In this document: one piece after another, positions 9,575 to 18,737 of the stretch
How the letters are laid out: the number at the start of each line of letters is the position of its first letter
How positions within the stretch are numbered: position 1 is the first letter of the stretch
NCBI RefSeq assembly: GCF_017349315.1
Contig: NZ_JAFMPP010000007.1
Coordinates: 153,390-217,389, forward strand
From: Jiella flava
Lineage (GTDB): Bacteria; Pseudomonadota; Alphaproteobacteria; Rhizobiales; Rhizobiaceae
Length of the DNA stretch: 64,000 nt
Direction of reading: 5' to 3'
Made by a program: the position numbers and the translations under genes
The notes under the pieces: generated by a model
The model's database searches: none
What the model saw: only the letters and a program-made list of their open reading frames with translations
What the model was told of the DNA's origin: nothing

Positions 9575-9972
9575 TCAACTCTCTGACATTGCGGGCGATT
9601 CGATGGGCGCGCCATAACACGGCCGCTTACCCCGGAAGAAGGCAGAGCGACGCCGACGCACAGAACCGACGATCCTCGATCGACCCAAAAACCATATAAA
9701 ATATCGCTGGAAATGGAAATGTCGGCCGGGCAAATGACTGCCGCCGCAAAGGTTGCAATCGACGCAGGGCGACAGCGGTCAGTCTTTGATTCACCGACCG
9801 CAGCCACGGAAAAACCGCCACGCGATTTCCATGAACGCCAATCCGGGCACCTATTCGCCCGCCGCCGTGGCGCAACTGCCGCATCGCACCACGATCAGCG
9901 CGACAAGGCAAACGCTGCGATTTCGGCTGCGGCATGGCAGCCGGCGAGGCTGACCCTCAAGCTGCCGCCGGA
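9575..9972. other. Intergenic region upstream of the MotA-like gene
   Basis: These 398 bases separate suhB (minus strand, ending at 9973) from the MotA-like gene (minus strand, starting at 9574). An AT-rich tract at about 9688-9722, including ATATAAAATAT, stands out from the GC-rich surroundings and is the likeliest promoter for the MotA/OmpA pair. No convincing gene is seen. Confidence 0.5.
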
Positions 9973-10809
9973 TCACGCCTCGTCGGCGCTGTCCGTTGCA
10001 CGAGCCTTGGCGCGCTTCTTCGCCGCGTCGCCGAGCTGGGCGATCAGCGCCTTATGGATCAGCTCATTGCCGCAGGCGATCTCGCCCATCATATGGTCGA
10101 ACTTCGCGCCCGCGACATTGGTAACGAAGCCGCCGGCTTCGCGCACGATGATCGCGCCGGCAGCGATGTCCCAAGACTTCAGCCCCTTTTCCCAAAAGCC
10201 GTCGAGACGGCCTGCCGCGACATAAGCGAGATCGAGGGAGGCCGCACCTATGCGGCGGATGCCACCGGATTCGGAAATGATCTGGCGCAGCTCGTAGAGA
10301 TAACCGGCGTGGTCGCCATGGCCGAGAAACGGCGTGCCGGTGCCGAACAAGGCTTCGGGGAGCCGGCTGCGCGCGGACACGCGGATCCGGCGATCGTTGA
10401 CGAAGGCGCCGCCGCCCTTTTCGGCGACATAGAGCTCGTCCTGGGCCGGATTGAAGATCACGCCGGCGACGATCTGGCCGTCGCGTTCGAGCGCGATCGA
10501 GACCGCGAAATTCGGAATGCCGTGCAGGAAGTTCATAGTCCCGTCGAGCGGATCGACAATCCAGCGATGCTGTGGATCCTTGCCCTCGACGATGCCACGC
10601 TCCTCCATCAGGAAGCCCCAATCCGGCCGCGCGCGGGACAGCTCTTTGAAGACGATCTCTTCCGCCCGATGATCGGCGACCGAGACGAAGTCCGCCGGTC
10701 CCTTCACCGAGACCTGTAGATTTTGGACCTCGCCAAAGTCACGGATCAGCGAGCGGCCAGCCTTCATGGCGGCCTGCGTCATGACGTTGAGCAGCGCGGA
10801 ACGGGCCAT
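9973..10809 (-). CDS. suhB: Inositol monophosphatase family protein SuhB
   Basis: A 278-residue magnesium-dependent phosphatase of the inositol monophosphatase fold. Visible metal ligands are Glu69-Glu70 in MEERG, Asp86 and Asp89 in DPLDGT, and the WDIAAG motif near residue 216. It probably hydrolyses inositol phosphates or related sugar phosphates; SuhB proteins can also act in rRNA transcription antitermination, which the sequence cannot confirm. The C-terminal 15 residues are a lysine/arginine/alanine-rich tail. The start at 10809 has AAAGG upstream. It lies downstream of efp on the same strand, with a 68-base gap holding a hairpin. Confidence 0.93.
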   Translation of the reverse strand: MARSALLNVMTQAAMKAGRSLIRDFGEVQNLQVSVKGPADFVSVADHRAEEIVFKELSRARPDWGFLMEERGIVEGKDPQHRWIVDPLDGTMNFLHGIPNFAVSIALERDGQIVAGVIFNPAQDELYVAEKGGGAFVNDRRIRVSARSRLPEALFGTGTPFLGHGDHAGYLYELRQIISESGGIRRIGAASLDLAYVAAGRLDGFWEKGLKSWDIAAGAIIVREAGGFVTNVAGAKFDHMMGEIACGNELIHKALIAQLGDAAKKRAKARATDSADEA

Positions 10810-10839
10810 TTCGACCTTTCAGAACAGTTGGGGTCGGGA

Positions 10840-10865
10840 CGGGGCGAAACCGTGCGATCGCCCCG
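10840..10865 (-). terminator. Hairpin between efp and suhB
   Basis: CGGGGCGA (10840-10847) pairs perfectly with TCGCCCCG (10858-10865). It follows the efp stop on the minus strand. There is no T-run, so it could be a weak terminator or an mRNA stability element. Confidence 0.35.
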
Positions 10866-10877
10866 GCGACGATCGCG

Positions 10878-11441
10878 TCAGTCGGCGCGACGCAGATAGG
10901 TGATCTCGTTGGTGTCGACGAGGATCTTCTCGCCCGCCTCGATGAAGGGCGGCACCATGACCCGCACGCCGTTTTCCATCACCGCCGGCTTGTAGGACGA
11001 GGCCGCCGTCTGGCCCTTGACCACCGGGTCGGCCTCGACGATCTGCAGCACCACCTGGTCCGGCAGCTGGATGCCGATCGGGCGCTCTTCGTAGCTTTCC
11101 ACGGTCACGGTCATGCCGTCCTGCAGAAAGGCCGAACGATCACCGACGAACGCCTGCTGGAGTTCGAGCTGCTCGTAGGTCTCGGTGTCCATGAACACCA
11201 GCATCTCGCCTTCGGCGTAGAGGAACTGGTAGTCCTTCTGTTCCAGGCGCACCCGCTCAACGGTCTCGGCGGCGCGAAAGCGCTCATTCAGCTTGGTGCC
11301 GTCGATCAGGTTCTTCAGTTCGACCTGTGCGAAAGCACCGCCCTTGCCGGGCTTGACATGCGCGGTCTTGACCGCGACCCAGAGCCCGCCATCGTGCTCG
11401 ATCACATTGCCGGGACGGATTTCATTGCCGTTGATCTTCAT
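10878..11441 (-). CDS. efp: Translation elongation factor P
   Basis: EF-P rescues ribosomes stalled on polyproline. The product has 187 residues, the usual length, with the three beta-barrel domains of the family. It starts [19 protein letters not shown] with ATG at 11441; the long extra N-terminus of the larger open frame is not part of the protein. The modification-site loop reads VKPGKGGAF, with Lys33 at the place of E. coli Lys34, so a lysine-type modification (EpmA/EpmB class) rather than arginine rhamnosylation is expected. The modifying enzymes are not in this window. The C-terminal domain shows RPIGIQLP and [11 protein letters not shown]. Confidence 0.97.
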   Translation of the reverse strand: MKINGNEIRPGNVIEHDGGLWVAVKTAHVKPGKGGAFAQVELKNLIDGTKLNERFRAAETVERVRLEQKDYQFLYAEGEMLVFMDTETYEQLELQQAFVGDRSAFLQDGMTVTVESYEERPIGIQLPDQVVLQIVEADPVVKGQTAASSYKPAVMENGVRVMVPPFIEAGEKILVDTNEITYLRRAD

Positions 11442-11649
11442 CGGAACTCTCGGATGTTTCAAAGCGTCCTCGGCCCCGCTCGCGGGACCGTCGGCCGAAA
11501 ATGCGGGGTCGATCATTTGCCGTTTCGCCACCCGCCGGAATGAAAACGGCTTGCCGGACATCGCGTCTTGCGCGCCGACCGATGCGACGATTGCGCGCTC
11601 AAGACCACAAAAACCCGTCCCGTTCAAGCCGGACCGTCATCCTGACAGC

Positions 11650-12723
11650 CTACCGCGTGCGAAATCGGTTGGCCGCTTCGAGTGCCGCCTTTTGCGCTTG
11701 CGGGTCGAGGCCGCGGAAGAAATCGTCGAGACCGGGGTCGCTGTTCTTCAGTCGCTTGGCCAGCACCGCCCACATCGCGGCAGCCGCCTTGTCCGGATCG
11801 GTGCCGATGCCGTCCTTATAAAGATGAGCGACGCGGTTGATGGCGATCGGATTGCCGAGTTCGGCGGCATGGCGCAGAAAGGCAAAACCCACCTTCGGCT
11901 CGGCTGGTCCGCCTTTCCCGTTGATCAGCCAGATCCCGTAGTCGATCTGCGCGGTGTCAAAGCCATTGTTGGCCGACGTCTGCAGCCAGGCCCGCGCCCG
12001 GGCGAGATTTTCGGGCACGCCACGGCCGTTGGCGAAAAGCTGCGACATCGCATATTGCGCTTCCGGAACGCCGGCCTCGGCGGCCTTGCGGAAATAACCG
12101 GCAGCGGCCGAAAAGCCTCCCGAGGGCGAGGCCTCGATCAGCATCTGCGCATAGTTGTATTCGGCGAGCGGCAGGCCCTGATCGGCCGCCGCCTTCATCA
12201 AATCGCGGGCCTTCGCCGGATCCGGCGCAACGGCGCTGCCGTCGAGCAGGATCATCGCGTAGCGGAACTGCGCTTCGGCATTGCCCGCCTTTGCAGCCGC
12301 CTCGTACCAGCGGGCGGCTTCCTTCATGTCCCGGCGTACGCCCAGACCACGCGAATAGATTTCGCCGAGCAGGGTCTGGGCGGCCGGATCGCCGAGATTG
12401 GCAAGCGGTTTGGCCAATTCGATCGCGGTCAGATAATAGCCGCGCTGAAACGCCCCATAGGCCATGTCGGAGGGGCTGGGCTTGGTTGCCGCCGGGCTCT
12501 TGTCGCCCGTGGAGGCCTTATCGGCCGCCGGTCCCTTATCCTGCGACGCATCGGATTTGGTGCTTTCGATGAGTTTGCCGACCGCATCACTCTGATCGCC
12601 GCTGCCTGCCGCAAGGGCCGGTGCCGGCGCCGCCAGACCGCACGCCAGGGCGACACAAAGCCCAGGCATGAAACGCTTCATGCGCGGCGCACCGCGCACG
12701 GCCGAACCCACCGGCCGACTCAT
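11650..12723 (-). CDS. Exported Sel1-repeat (tetratricopeptide-like) protein
   Basis: A 357-residue protein with at least five Sel1-type repeats of about 36 residues between residues 95 and 320. Each carries the GDPAAQTLLGEIYSRG, GNAEAQFRYAMILLDG or GVPEAQYAMSQLFANG pattern. Such solenoids are scaffolds for protein contacts. A signal peptide is visible after Met15 (MKRFMPGLCVALACGLAAPA), so the protein is probably periplasmic. The first ATG (12723) overlaps the stop of the upstream ThiE-like gene as ATGA, suggesting translational coupling; Met15 (12681) is an alternative start that fits the signal peptide better but lacks a ribosome binding site. Its partners are unknown. Confidence 0.85.
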   Translation of the reverse strand: MSRPVGSAVRGAPRMKRFMPGLCVALACGLAAPAPALAAGSGDQSDAVGKLIESTKSDASQDKGPAADKASTGDKSPAATKPSPSDMAYGAFQRGYYLTAIELAKPLANLGDPAAQTLLGEIYSRGLGVRRDMKEAARWYEAAAKAGNAEAQFRYAMILLDGSAVAPDPAKARDLMKAAADQGLPLAEYNYAQMLIEASPSGGFSAAAGYFRKAAEAGVPEAQYAMSQLFANGRGVPENLARARAWLQTSANNGFDTAQIDYGIWLINGKGGPAEPKVGFAFLRHAAELGNPIAINRVAHLYKDGIGTDPDKAAAAMWAVLAKRLKNSDPGLDDFFRGLDPQAQKAALEAANRFRTR

Positions 12724-13373
12724 GCCGACATCCGCTCGAACACCGCGTCGAAGGTCGCGTTGGCCGCGGCGACGGCTTTGGCGGGATCACCACCGTCGCC
12801 GAAGACCGCGCGGGACAGAGCGACGAACTCCGCAGCGGTTTCGGCCGCGGTCTCCAACGTCGCCAGATCGCCGCCGCCGAGCAGAATGCATGGGATCTCG
12901 ACCATCGCCGCCCACCATTTGGCAAGCGCCAGGCTCTTGCGGTGGGCGCCCGGCTCATCGTCGTTGCCGAAGCGTCCGAAGAGGAGATAGTCCGGCATAT
13001 GCTCGCCGGCTTCCAGCGCGTGGTGCCGGGTCTCAAAGCCCGAGCCACCGACGATCAGCCGCGGCTGGAACCGCTCGATCACCGCGCCGAGTTCCTCAAG
13101 ATCACCGGTCGCCAGATGCAGACCGTCCGCCTTGACCCGACCGGCGACGCGGCTATCGCCGACGACGATCGCAGCGGCACCTGCCGCCTGGATTACCGGC
13201 ACCAGCGCCTCGGCATGGCGCTGAAAGCTCTGCTCGTCGCGTCCAGCCGGATCGATAAGAACGGACGCAACGTCACCGCCCGACAACGCGTCGCGCAATC
13301 GGGCTTCAGCATCGACATCGGCGAGCGGCGTCGTTACGAGCACCAGCCGGGGGCGGATTGGATCGGTCATCAT
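12720..13373 (-). CDS. Thiamine phosphate synthase-like TIM-barrel protein
   Basis: A 217-residue cytoplasmic protein that aligns by pattern with the ThiE/TenI family. It starts RPRLVLVTTP, has AGAAAIVVGDSRVAGRVKADGLHL in the middle (like the DGVHLG loop), DYLLFGRFG, and a terminal IPCILLGGGDLATLE stretch (like the GGI phosphate loop). Some classical ThiE catalytic positions are not recognisable, so this may be a divergent paralogue rather than the biosynthetic enzyme; no other thiamine gene is near. It is translationally coupled to the exported Sel1 protein through an ATGA overlap, a gene pair whose logic is unclear. Confidence 0.72.
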   Translation of the reverse strand: MMTDPIRPRLVLVTTPLADVDAEARLRDALSGGDVASVLIDPAGRDEQSFQRHAEALVPVIQAAGAAAIVVGDSRVAGRVKADGLHLATGDLEELGAVIERFQPRLIVGGSGFETRHHALEAGEHMPDYLLFGRFGNDDEPGAHRKSLALAKWWAAMVEIPCILLGGGDLATLETAAETAAEFVALSRAVFGDGGDPAKAVAAANATFDAVFERMSA

Positions 13374-13558
13374 AACGATTGGTCGCTTAGCCTAGTCGGT
13401 GCAGCCTGTGAAGCCGGCTCGATTCGTTTCGGCCATCCGGCAATCCGCGCCCAGGCCCCGACCGCGACGCCAAGCCGCGGGTCTTGGCTGTGATTGCGGA
13501 CGCAATCTCCCGCCGCCGGGACGATGTCGTCGCGCCTGAAAGAGGACGTCAAAGCCCC

Positions 13559-14317
13559 GTGATCACCGATCCGATCTTCTACGCACTTGCCGTCCCCGCC
13601 GTCGTCCTCGTCGGTCTGTCGAAGGGGGCCTTCGGCGGCACCGCGACCCTTGCCGGCGTACCGCTGATGGCGATCGCCGTCGATCCGGTGACGGCCGCCG
13701 CGATCCTGTTGCCTATTCTGGTGGTCATGGACATCGTCAGCCTTCTGGCATGGCGCGGGCGCTTCGATCGGGGTGTCATCGCCACCATGCTGCCGGCTGC
13801 CGCTGTCGGCGTTTTGGCCGGCTACCTGACGGCGGCGATGGTTTCGCCGGACGGCTTTCGCCTGACCATTGGCCTCATCGCCATCTGGTTTTTCGCCAAC
13901 TGGTATTTCGGCCACCGGCATCAGCGCCCGGCGCGCGATCCACAGCCGGTCAAGGGTGCCGTCTGGGGTATGCTCGCGGGCTTTTCGAGCTTCGTCAGCC
14001 ATGCCGGTGGGCCGCCCTTTCAGATCTATGTCGTGCCCTTGCGTCTTTCGCCGCAGCTTTTTGCCGGCACTTCTGTGGTGTTCTTTGCCGCGGTCAACGC
14101 CGTGAAGCTGCTCCCTTATGCGATGCTCGGAGAATTTTCCGCCGCCAATCTCGCCACCTCGGCGATCCTCCTGCCGCTTGCCCCGCTCTCGACACTCGCC
14201 GGCGTCTGGCTGGTGAAGCGCATCGACCCGGAGCTGTTCTACCGTCTGATTTATTGGATGCTGCTGCCGATCGGCTTGAAACTGGCGTATGATGGCGGAC
14301 TTGCGCTGCTGTTTTAA
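13559..14317 (+). CDS. TSUP-family permease (TauE/SafE type)
   Basis: An inner-membrane protein of about 252 residues with eight or so hydrophobic helices. It shows the family signatures VGLSKGAFGG near the start, and AGFSSFVSHAGGPPFQIY in the second half. The family exports sulfite, sulfoacetate or other small organic acids; the substrate is unknown here. The start is taken as GTG at 13559 because members begin directly with the first helix and AGAGGA lies upstream, although the spacing is long. An ATG at 13484 would add 25 polar residues. It is divergent from the ThiE-like gene and ends 57 bases before the acyl-CoA synthetase. Confidence 0.87.
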   Translation: MITDPIFYALAVPAVVLVGLSKGAFGGTATLAGVPLMAIAVDPVTAAAILLPILVVMDIVSLLAWRGRFDRGVIATMLPAAAVGVLAGYLTAAMVSPDGFRLTIGLIAIWFFANWYFGHRHQRPARDPQPVKGAVWGMLAGFSSFVSHAGGPPFQIYVVPLRLSPQLFAGTSVVFFAAVNAVKLLPYAMLGEFSAANLATSAILLPLAPLSTLAGVWLVKRIDPELFYRLIYWMLLPIGLKLAYDGGLALLF

Positions 14318-14374
14318 CGCCGACGATTCTGCGATGACGCACCCATAACGATACCGCAAGACCGGGAGGACTTT

Positions 14375-16009
14375 TTGGGGATTTATGACGAGCATCTCGA
14401 CCGCAACGCCGCCAATCACCAGCCGCTGACGCCGCTGACCTATCTGTCGCGCGCCGCCCAGGTCTTTCCGGACCGCATCGCCATCATCCACGGCGCGCTG
14501 CGCCGGACCTATCGCGACTTTTATGCCCGCTCGCGGCAGTTGGCCTCGGCCCTGCAGCAGCGCGAAGTCGGCCGCGGCGACACCGTCGCGGCGATGCTTT
14601 CAAACACCCCGGCGATGCTGGAGGCCCATCATGGCGTCCCGATGGCGGGCGCCGTGCTGCTGTCGATCAACACCCGGCTCGACGCTGACATCATCGCATT
14701 CCAGCTCGACCACGCCGAGGCCAAGGTGGTGATTGTCGACCGTGAGTTTGCAGGCGTCATGGCCGAGGCGCTCGCCAAGGCGAAGGTCACGCCGATCGTC
14801 GTCGACTATGACGACCCAGATTTTCCCGAAGACGCTCCCGCTCAAAAAGGCGATCCGATCGGCAGCCTCGAATATGAGAGACTCATCGCCGAGGGCGATC
14901 CGGACTTCGCCTGGGCGATGCCAAAGGACGAATGGGACGCGATTTCGCTCAACTACACCTCCGGCACCACCGGCAATCCCAAGGGCGCCGTCTATCACCA
15001 TCGCGGCGCGGCGCTGATGGGCTATGCCAACATCGTCGCGGCCGAGATGACCGGCCATCCGGTCTATCTCTGGACCCTGCCGATGTTCCACTGCAACGGC
15101 TGGTGCTTTCCCTGGACGCTGGCGATCCAGGCCGGCACCCATGTCTGCCTGCGCTGGGTGCGGGCCAAAGCGATGTACGACGCCATCGCCGATCACGGCG
15201 TCACCCATCTGTGCGGTGCGCCGATCGTCATGGCGACGCTGATCAACGCCGATGACGGCGACAAGCGCGACTTCTCCCACACCGTGACCTTCAACACCGC
15301 CGCCGCACCGCCGCCGCAATCGGTGCTTGCCGGCATGGTGGAGGCCGGCTTTGCCGTGACCCATCTCTACGGCCTCACCGAGACCTACGGCCCGGCGGTG
15401 GTGAATGCTTGGAAGGCCGAGTGGGATGCTCTCGACGCCGCCGCCCGCGCTGCGCAGAAGGCCCGCCAGGGCGTGCGCTACCCCGCGCTCGAAGACCTAG
15501 CGGTCATGGATGCGAAAACCATGGAAAAGGTGCCGGCCGACGGCGAGACGATCGGCGAGGTGATGTTTCGCGGCAATATCGTCATGCGCGGCTATCTGAA
15601 AAACCCGGAGGCCAGCGCCGAGGCGTTCAAGGGCGGCTGGTTCCATTCCGGCGATCTCGGCGTCTGCCACGAGGACGGCTATGTCGAGCTGAAGGACCGG
15701 GCCAAGGACATCATCATTTCCGGCGGCGAGAACATTTCGTCGATCGAGGTCGAGAACGCGCTCTACCTGCATCCGGCGGTGCAGACCGCCGCCGTCGTCG
15801 CCAAGCGGGACGAAAAGTGGGGCGAAACGCCCCTCGCCTTCATCGAGTTGAAACCCGGCCGCACGGCCAGCGCCGAAGAGCTGCTCGCCCACTGCAGGGA
15901 GAAACTTGCGCGGTTCAAATGTCCGAAGGAGATTCGATTCGTCGACCTGCCCAAAACCTCGACGGGTAAGATCCAGAAATACGTGCTGCGCAAAATGGCC
16001 GACGACTGA
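14375..16009 (+). CDS. AMP-forming acyl-CoA synthetase (DmdB/medium-chain type)
   Basis: A 544-residue member of the ANL adenylating superfamily that activates a carboxylic acid to acyl-AMP and then acyl-CoA. The P-loop YTSGTTGNPKG lies near residue 194. LYGLTETYGP, the hinge KDRAKDIIISGGENIS and the C-terminal lysine in KTSTGKIQK are present, so both half-reactions should work. The length and the YHHRGA stretch match the group that includes 3-methylmercaptopropionyl-CoA ligase and medium-chain fatty acid ligases; which acid is used cannot be told. The start is an unusual TTG at 14375, supported by GGGAGGA just upstream. A hairpin follows the stop. Confidence 0.9.
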   Translation: MGIYDEHLDRNAANHQPLTPLTYLSRAAQVFPDRIAIIHGALRRTYRDFYARSRQLASALQQREVGRGDTVAAMLSNTPAMLEAHHGVPMAGAVLLSINTRLDADIIAFQLDHAEAKVVIVDREFAGVMAEALAKAKVTPIVVDYDDPDFPEDAPAQKGDPIGSLEYERLIAEGDPDFAWAMPKDEWDAISLNYTSGTTGNPKGAVYHHRGAALMGYANIVAAEMTGHPVYLWTLPMFHCNGWCFPWTLAIQAGTHVCLRWVRAKAMYDAIADHGVTHLCGAPIVMATLINADDGDKRDFSHTVTFNTAAAPPPQSVLAGMVEAGFAVTHLYGLTETYGPAVVNAWKAEWDALDAAARAAQKARQGVRYPALEDLAVMDAKTMEKVPADGETIGEVMFRGNIVMRGYLKNPEASAEAFKGGWFHSGDLGVCHEDGYVELKDRAKDIIISGGENISSIEVENALYLHPAVQTAAVVAKRDEKWGETPLAFIELKPGRTASAEELLAHCREKLARFKCPKEIRFVDLPKTSTGKIQKYVLRKMADD

Positions 16010-16043
16010 ACGGGGGCATAAAAAACGGGGCGCGTGCCCCCGT
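16010..16043 (+). terminator. Terminator hairpin after the acyl-CoA synthetase gene
   Basis: ACGGGGGCA (16010-16018) pairs with TGCCCCCGT (16035-16043), starting at the stop codon. A second small GCGGC/GCCGC hairpin follows. There is no clear T-run. Confidence 0.5.
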
Positions 16044-16092
16044 CTCCATCGGACGCGGCTGACGCCGCGCCCGATGGCCATTCCCTATGCTC

Positions 16093-16269
16093 CTAGTGGC
16101 CCGAGCGCTGAAGCCGTTCGATCTCTTCTTTGAGCCGAAGCTTCCGGCGCTTCATCTCCTTGATCTCCGCATCGCTCATGGCTGGCTTCGAGACCATCGC
16201 TGCCGTAATCTCCTGATCGAGGGCAGTGTGGCGCTGCTGCAGCGTTGTGATGTGAGTGTTCAAGGACAT
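16093..16269 (-). CDS. DUF465 (YdcH-like) small coiled-coil protein
   Basis: A 58-residue protein starting MSLNTHITTL. GGGAG six bases before ATG 16269 selects this start over the one two codons earlier. The sequence is two helices with the family pattern HxxLDQEITAAM and EIKEMKRRKLRLKEEIERL. DUF465 proteins are abundant small alpha-hairpins of unknown role. A second DUF465 gene is encoded divergently 213 bases away, so this is a pair of paralogues sharing one regulatory region. Confidence 0.88.
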   Translation of the reverse strand: MSLNTHITTLQQRHTALDQEITAAMVSKPAMSDAEIKEMKRRKLRLKEEIERLQRSGH

Positions 16270-16481
16270 GTGCATCTCCCTTTTCGAAGTGGGTCCGGCA
16301 CGCCAGACAACAGCCGTGACTGTGACCGGTCGAGCGTGTCATAAAAGTTTGGTACTGTCGAAGGGGGAAACAAGTTGCCGGTGCGGAATGTGAGATGCCG
16401 GTTTACGAATTGTGATGATGGCACATGACCTTCGATCCGAACCGCCTTCAGGGTGCGGCGAAGTGTCTCGAAAGGAAGTCG

Positions 16482-16685
16482 ATGGGGGAACAGGAGCAGG
16501 CGGCGCTCCGGCTCGAAGTGGCCAGATTGCGTCAGGAACATGCTGATTTCGACGCCGCAGTCGAAGCGATGGAGGCGATGGGTTGCGATCGTCTTCGCGT
16601 CCAGCGCATGAAAAAGAAAAAGCTGGCCATCAAGGACAAGCTTCAGGACCTCGAAGACCAGATCATTCCGGATATCATTGCATGA
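16482..16685 (+). CDS. DUF465 (YdcH-like) small coiled-coil protein, second copy
   Basis: A 67-residue protein starting [16 protein letters not shown] precedes ATG 16482 by six bases, so the longer frame from 16425 is not used. It is fully helical, with the [12 protein letters not shown] and [20 protein letters not shown] pattern of DUF465. Its TGA overlaps the ATG of purE (ATGA at 16682), so translation of purE is likely coupled to it; purE is in turn coupled to purK. Whether DUF465 has any link with purine synthesis is unknown; coupling may simply use a short, well-translated leader gene. Confidence 0.88.
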   Translation: MGEQEQAALRLEVARLRQEHADFDAAVEAMEAMGCDRLRVQRMKKKKLAIKDKLQDLEDQIIPDIIA

Positions 16686-17185
16686 GCAGCCGATCGACAC
16701 CGCCCGTCGCGATCATCATGGGGAGCCAGTCCGACTGGGCGACGATGAAGCATGCCGCCGAGACCCTCGACGAGCTGCAGATCGGTTACGACGCAAGAAT
16801 CGTCTCGGCCCACCGCACGCCCGAACGACTTTATCGCTTCGCCACGGGCGCCAAGGCTGAAGGTTTCAAGGTGATCATCGCGGGCGCCGGCGGCGCCGCC
16901 CATCTGCCCGGCATGACGGCGGCGATGACGCCGCTGCCGGTGTTCGGCGTGCCGGTCGAAAGCCGCGCGCTCTCCGGACAGGACAGCCTGCTGTCGATCG
17001 TTCAGATGCCGGCCGGCGTGCCGGTCGGAACACTGGCGATCGGCCGCGCCGGCGCGATCAACGCCGCCATTCTCGCCGCGTCGGTCCTTGCCCTCGCGAA
17101 TGACGACGTCGCCGCCCGTCTGGATGCCTTTCGCGAGGAGCGGACGGCAGCCGTCACGGCCGAACCTGTGAGGGACGAGGCGTGA
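16682..17185 (+). CDS. purE: N5-carboxyaminoimidazole ribonucleotide mutase PurE
   Basis: A 167-residue class I PurE that moves the carboxyl group of N5-CAIR to give CAIR in purine synthesis, acting with PurK. Typical features are IIMGSQSDW at the N-terminus, the catalytic histidine in SAHRTPERL, the [11 protein letters not shown] loop and PVFGVPVES. The start ATG at 16682 overlaps the stop of the DUF465 gene, and its own TGA overlaps the purK GTG start, so the three genes are translated as a coupled unit. Length and motifs are normal. Confidence 0.97.
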   Translation: MSSRSTPPVAIIMGSQSDWATMKHAAETLDELQIGYDARIVSAHRTPERLYRFATGAKAEGFKVIIAGAGGAAHLPGMTAAMTPLPVFGVPVESRALSGQDSLLSIVQMPAGVPVGTLAIGRAGAINAAILAASVLALANDDVAARLDAFREERTAAVTAEPVRDEA

Positions 17186-18270
17186 GTGGCGCTCCCCTGC
17201 AACCCGGCGCAACGATCGGTATCATCGGTGGCGGCCAGCTCGGCCGGATGCTGGCGATGGCCGCAGCGCGTTTCGGCTACACGATCGCCGTGCTCGATCC
17301 GAGCAAGGACTGCCCGGCCGCGCAGGTCGCGACGACGCTGATCGTCGGCCCCTATGACGACGAACCGACGCTGCGGTGCCTGTTCGAGATGTCCGACGTC
17401 GTCACCTATGAATTCGAAAACGTCCCGGTCGAGCCGGTTCGCGCGGTCATCGGCGACACGCCGCTGCATCCGCCAGCTGAAGCGCTCGAGGTTTCTCAGG
17501 ACCGCGTGGTCGAGAAGGCGTTTTTGAATGGCATCGGGGTCGCCACCGCCGAGTGGCGGGCGATCGATACCGCCGACGAACTCGGCCATGCCCTGCTCGA
17601 TCTCGGCGGTGACTGCATTTTGAAGACCCGCCGCTTCGGCTATGACGGCAAGGGTCAGGCGCGGATCAACGCCGAGACGACCTTTACCGATGCCTTTGAG
17701 GAAATCGGCCGAGCGCCTGCGATCCTTGAGAAAAAGGTGCCCTTCGCGTTCGAATTGTCGGTGATCGCCGCGCGCGGCCAATCCGGCGAAATCGTTGCCT
17801 ATGATCCGGCGGAAAACGTCCACACCCTCGGCATTCTCAAAACCTCGACCGTGCCCGGCCAGATCACCGCGGAAATCGCCGAGCGGGCGAAGGCGATGGC
17901 CAGCCAAATCCTGACCCATCTGAACTATGTCGGCGTGATCGGCGTCGAATTCTTTGTCGGGAAGGATGGCACGCTTGTCGTCAACGAAATTGCGCCGCGG
18001 GTGCACAATTCCGGCCATTGGACGGAGGCGGCGTGCCTGTGCTCGCAGTTCGAGCAGCACATCCGCGCCATCGCCGGCTTGCCGCTGGCGCCGACCGACC
18101 GGCACTTTGCTTGCGTGATGGAAAATCTGATCGGCGACGACGTCGCGCAATTCGATGCGCTGGTGGCCGAACCTGCCGCTGTGCTGCACCTTTACGGCAA
18201 GGCTGAAGCCCGGCGGGGCCGCAAAATGGGTCACGTCACCCGAGTCAAAGCCCGTACAAGCGGCATTTGA
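17182..18270 (+). CDS. purK: N5-carboxyaminoimidazole ribonucleotide synthase PurK
   Basis: A 362-residue ATP-grasp enzyme that uses ATP and bicarbonate to carboxylate AIR to N5-CAIR, the substrate of PurE. The N-terminal Rossmann-like part has [17 protein letters not shown]; the ATP-grasp part shows [13 protein letters not shown] and the metal-binding [17 protein letters not shown] stretch near the C-terminal third. It starts with GTG at 17182 overlapping the purE stop (GTGA). Length and motifs are normal, and it completes a purE-purK operon. Confidence 0.97.
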   Translation: MSGAPLQPGATIGIIGGGQLGRMLAMAAARFGYTIAVLDPSKDCPAAQVATTLIVGPYDDEPTLRCLFEMSDVVTYEFENVPVEPVRAVIGDTPLHPPAEALEVSQDRVVEKAFLNGIGVATAEWRAIDTADELGHALLDLGGDCILKTRRFGYDGKGQARINAETTFTDAFEEIGRAPAILEKKVPFAFELSVIAARGQSGEIVAYDPAENVHTLGILKTSTVPGQITAEIAERAKAMASQILTHLNYVGVIGVEFFVGKDGTLVVNEIAPRVHNSGHWTEAACLCSQFEQHIRAIAGLPLAPTDRHFACVMENLIGDDVAQFDALVAEPAAVLHLYGKAEARRGRKMGHVTRVKARTSGI

Positions 18271-18293
18271 CGCCGCTTCTGCCAAGTGGACGA

Positions 18294-18322
18294 TTGACAT
18301 CAAATCCTCTTCTGGCTATCTG
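18294..18322 (+). promoter_or_regulatory. Sigma-70 type promoter for rpmJ
   Basis: TTGACA (18294-18299) and TATCTG (18317-18322) are separated by exactly 17 bases. They lie about 95 bases before the rpmJ start and after the purK stop, so rpmJ can be transcribed independently of the pur operon. Confidence 0.75.
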
Positions 18323-18417
18323 CAACCATCATCTGGCGCGTCTTGATCGGTGCGCCTTTTTCACTATGCGGCGGAGCGGAAGGACCCGATCGTCGCGACG
18401 ATCGATCCGGTGAACTC

Positions 18418-18543
18418 ATGAAGATCAAGAATTCTCTGAAGGCCCTCAAGTCCCGTCATCGCGCCAACCGCATGGTTCGCCGCAAGGGACGCATCTACAT
18501 CATCAACAAGGAAGCCCCGCGCTTCAAGGCCCGCCAGGGCTGA
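18418..18543 (+). CDS. rpmJ: 50S ribosomal protein L36, cysteine-free type
   Basis: A 41-residue, very basic protein starting [20 protein letters not shown]. It is the zinc-independent (C-minus, YkgO-like) form of L36, since the usual cysteines and histidine of the zinc ribbon are absent. In many alphaproteobacteria this is the only L36. The ATG at 18418 is preceded by a weak GGTGA; the longer open frame from 18343 is not used. It has its own consensus promoter upstream and a strong terminator downstream, so it is a monocistronic unit. Confidence 0.95.
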   Translation: MKIKNSLKALKSRHRANRMVRRKGRIYIINKEAPRFKARQG

Positions 18544-18591
18544 GTGCGGCGCGCCGGGATCGTATCGGCGCAGCTGTTGATAAGCATGAAC

Positions 18592-18627
18592 AACCCGCCA
18601 ATGGCTGAGCCGTTCGGCGGGTTTTTT
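18592..18627 (+). terminator. Strong intrinsic terminator of rpmJ
   Basis: AACCCGCC (18592-18599) pairs with GGCGGGTT (18616-18623), with an inner GGC/GCC stem, and a run of six T follows from 18622. Confidence 0.92.
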
Positions 18628-18737
18628 GCGTCTCGAGCGGAGAGCGGCCTGCCGTAAGATTGTCCAACGAGACGCGAGAGCGCCGCTCACGAAATCGTCG
18701 AATTGACAGTCGCCAAGCGATGGACGACCCTTCGCCG

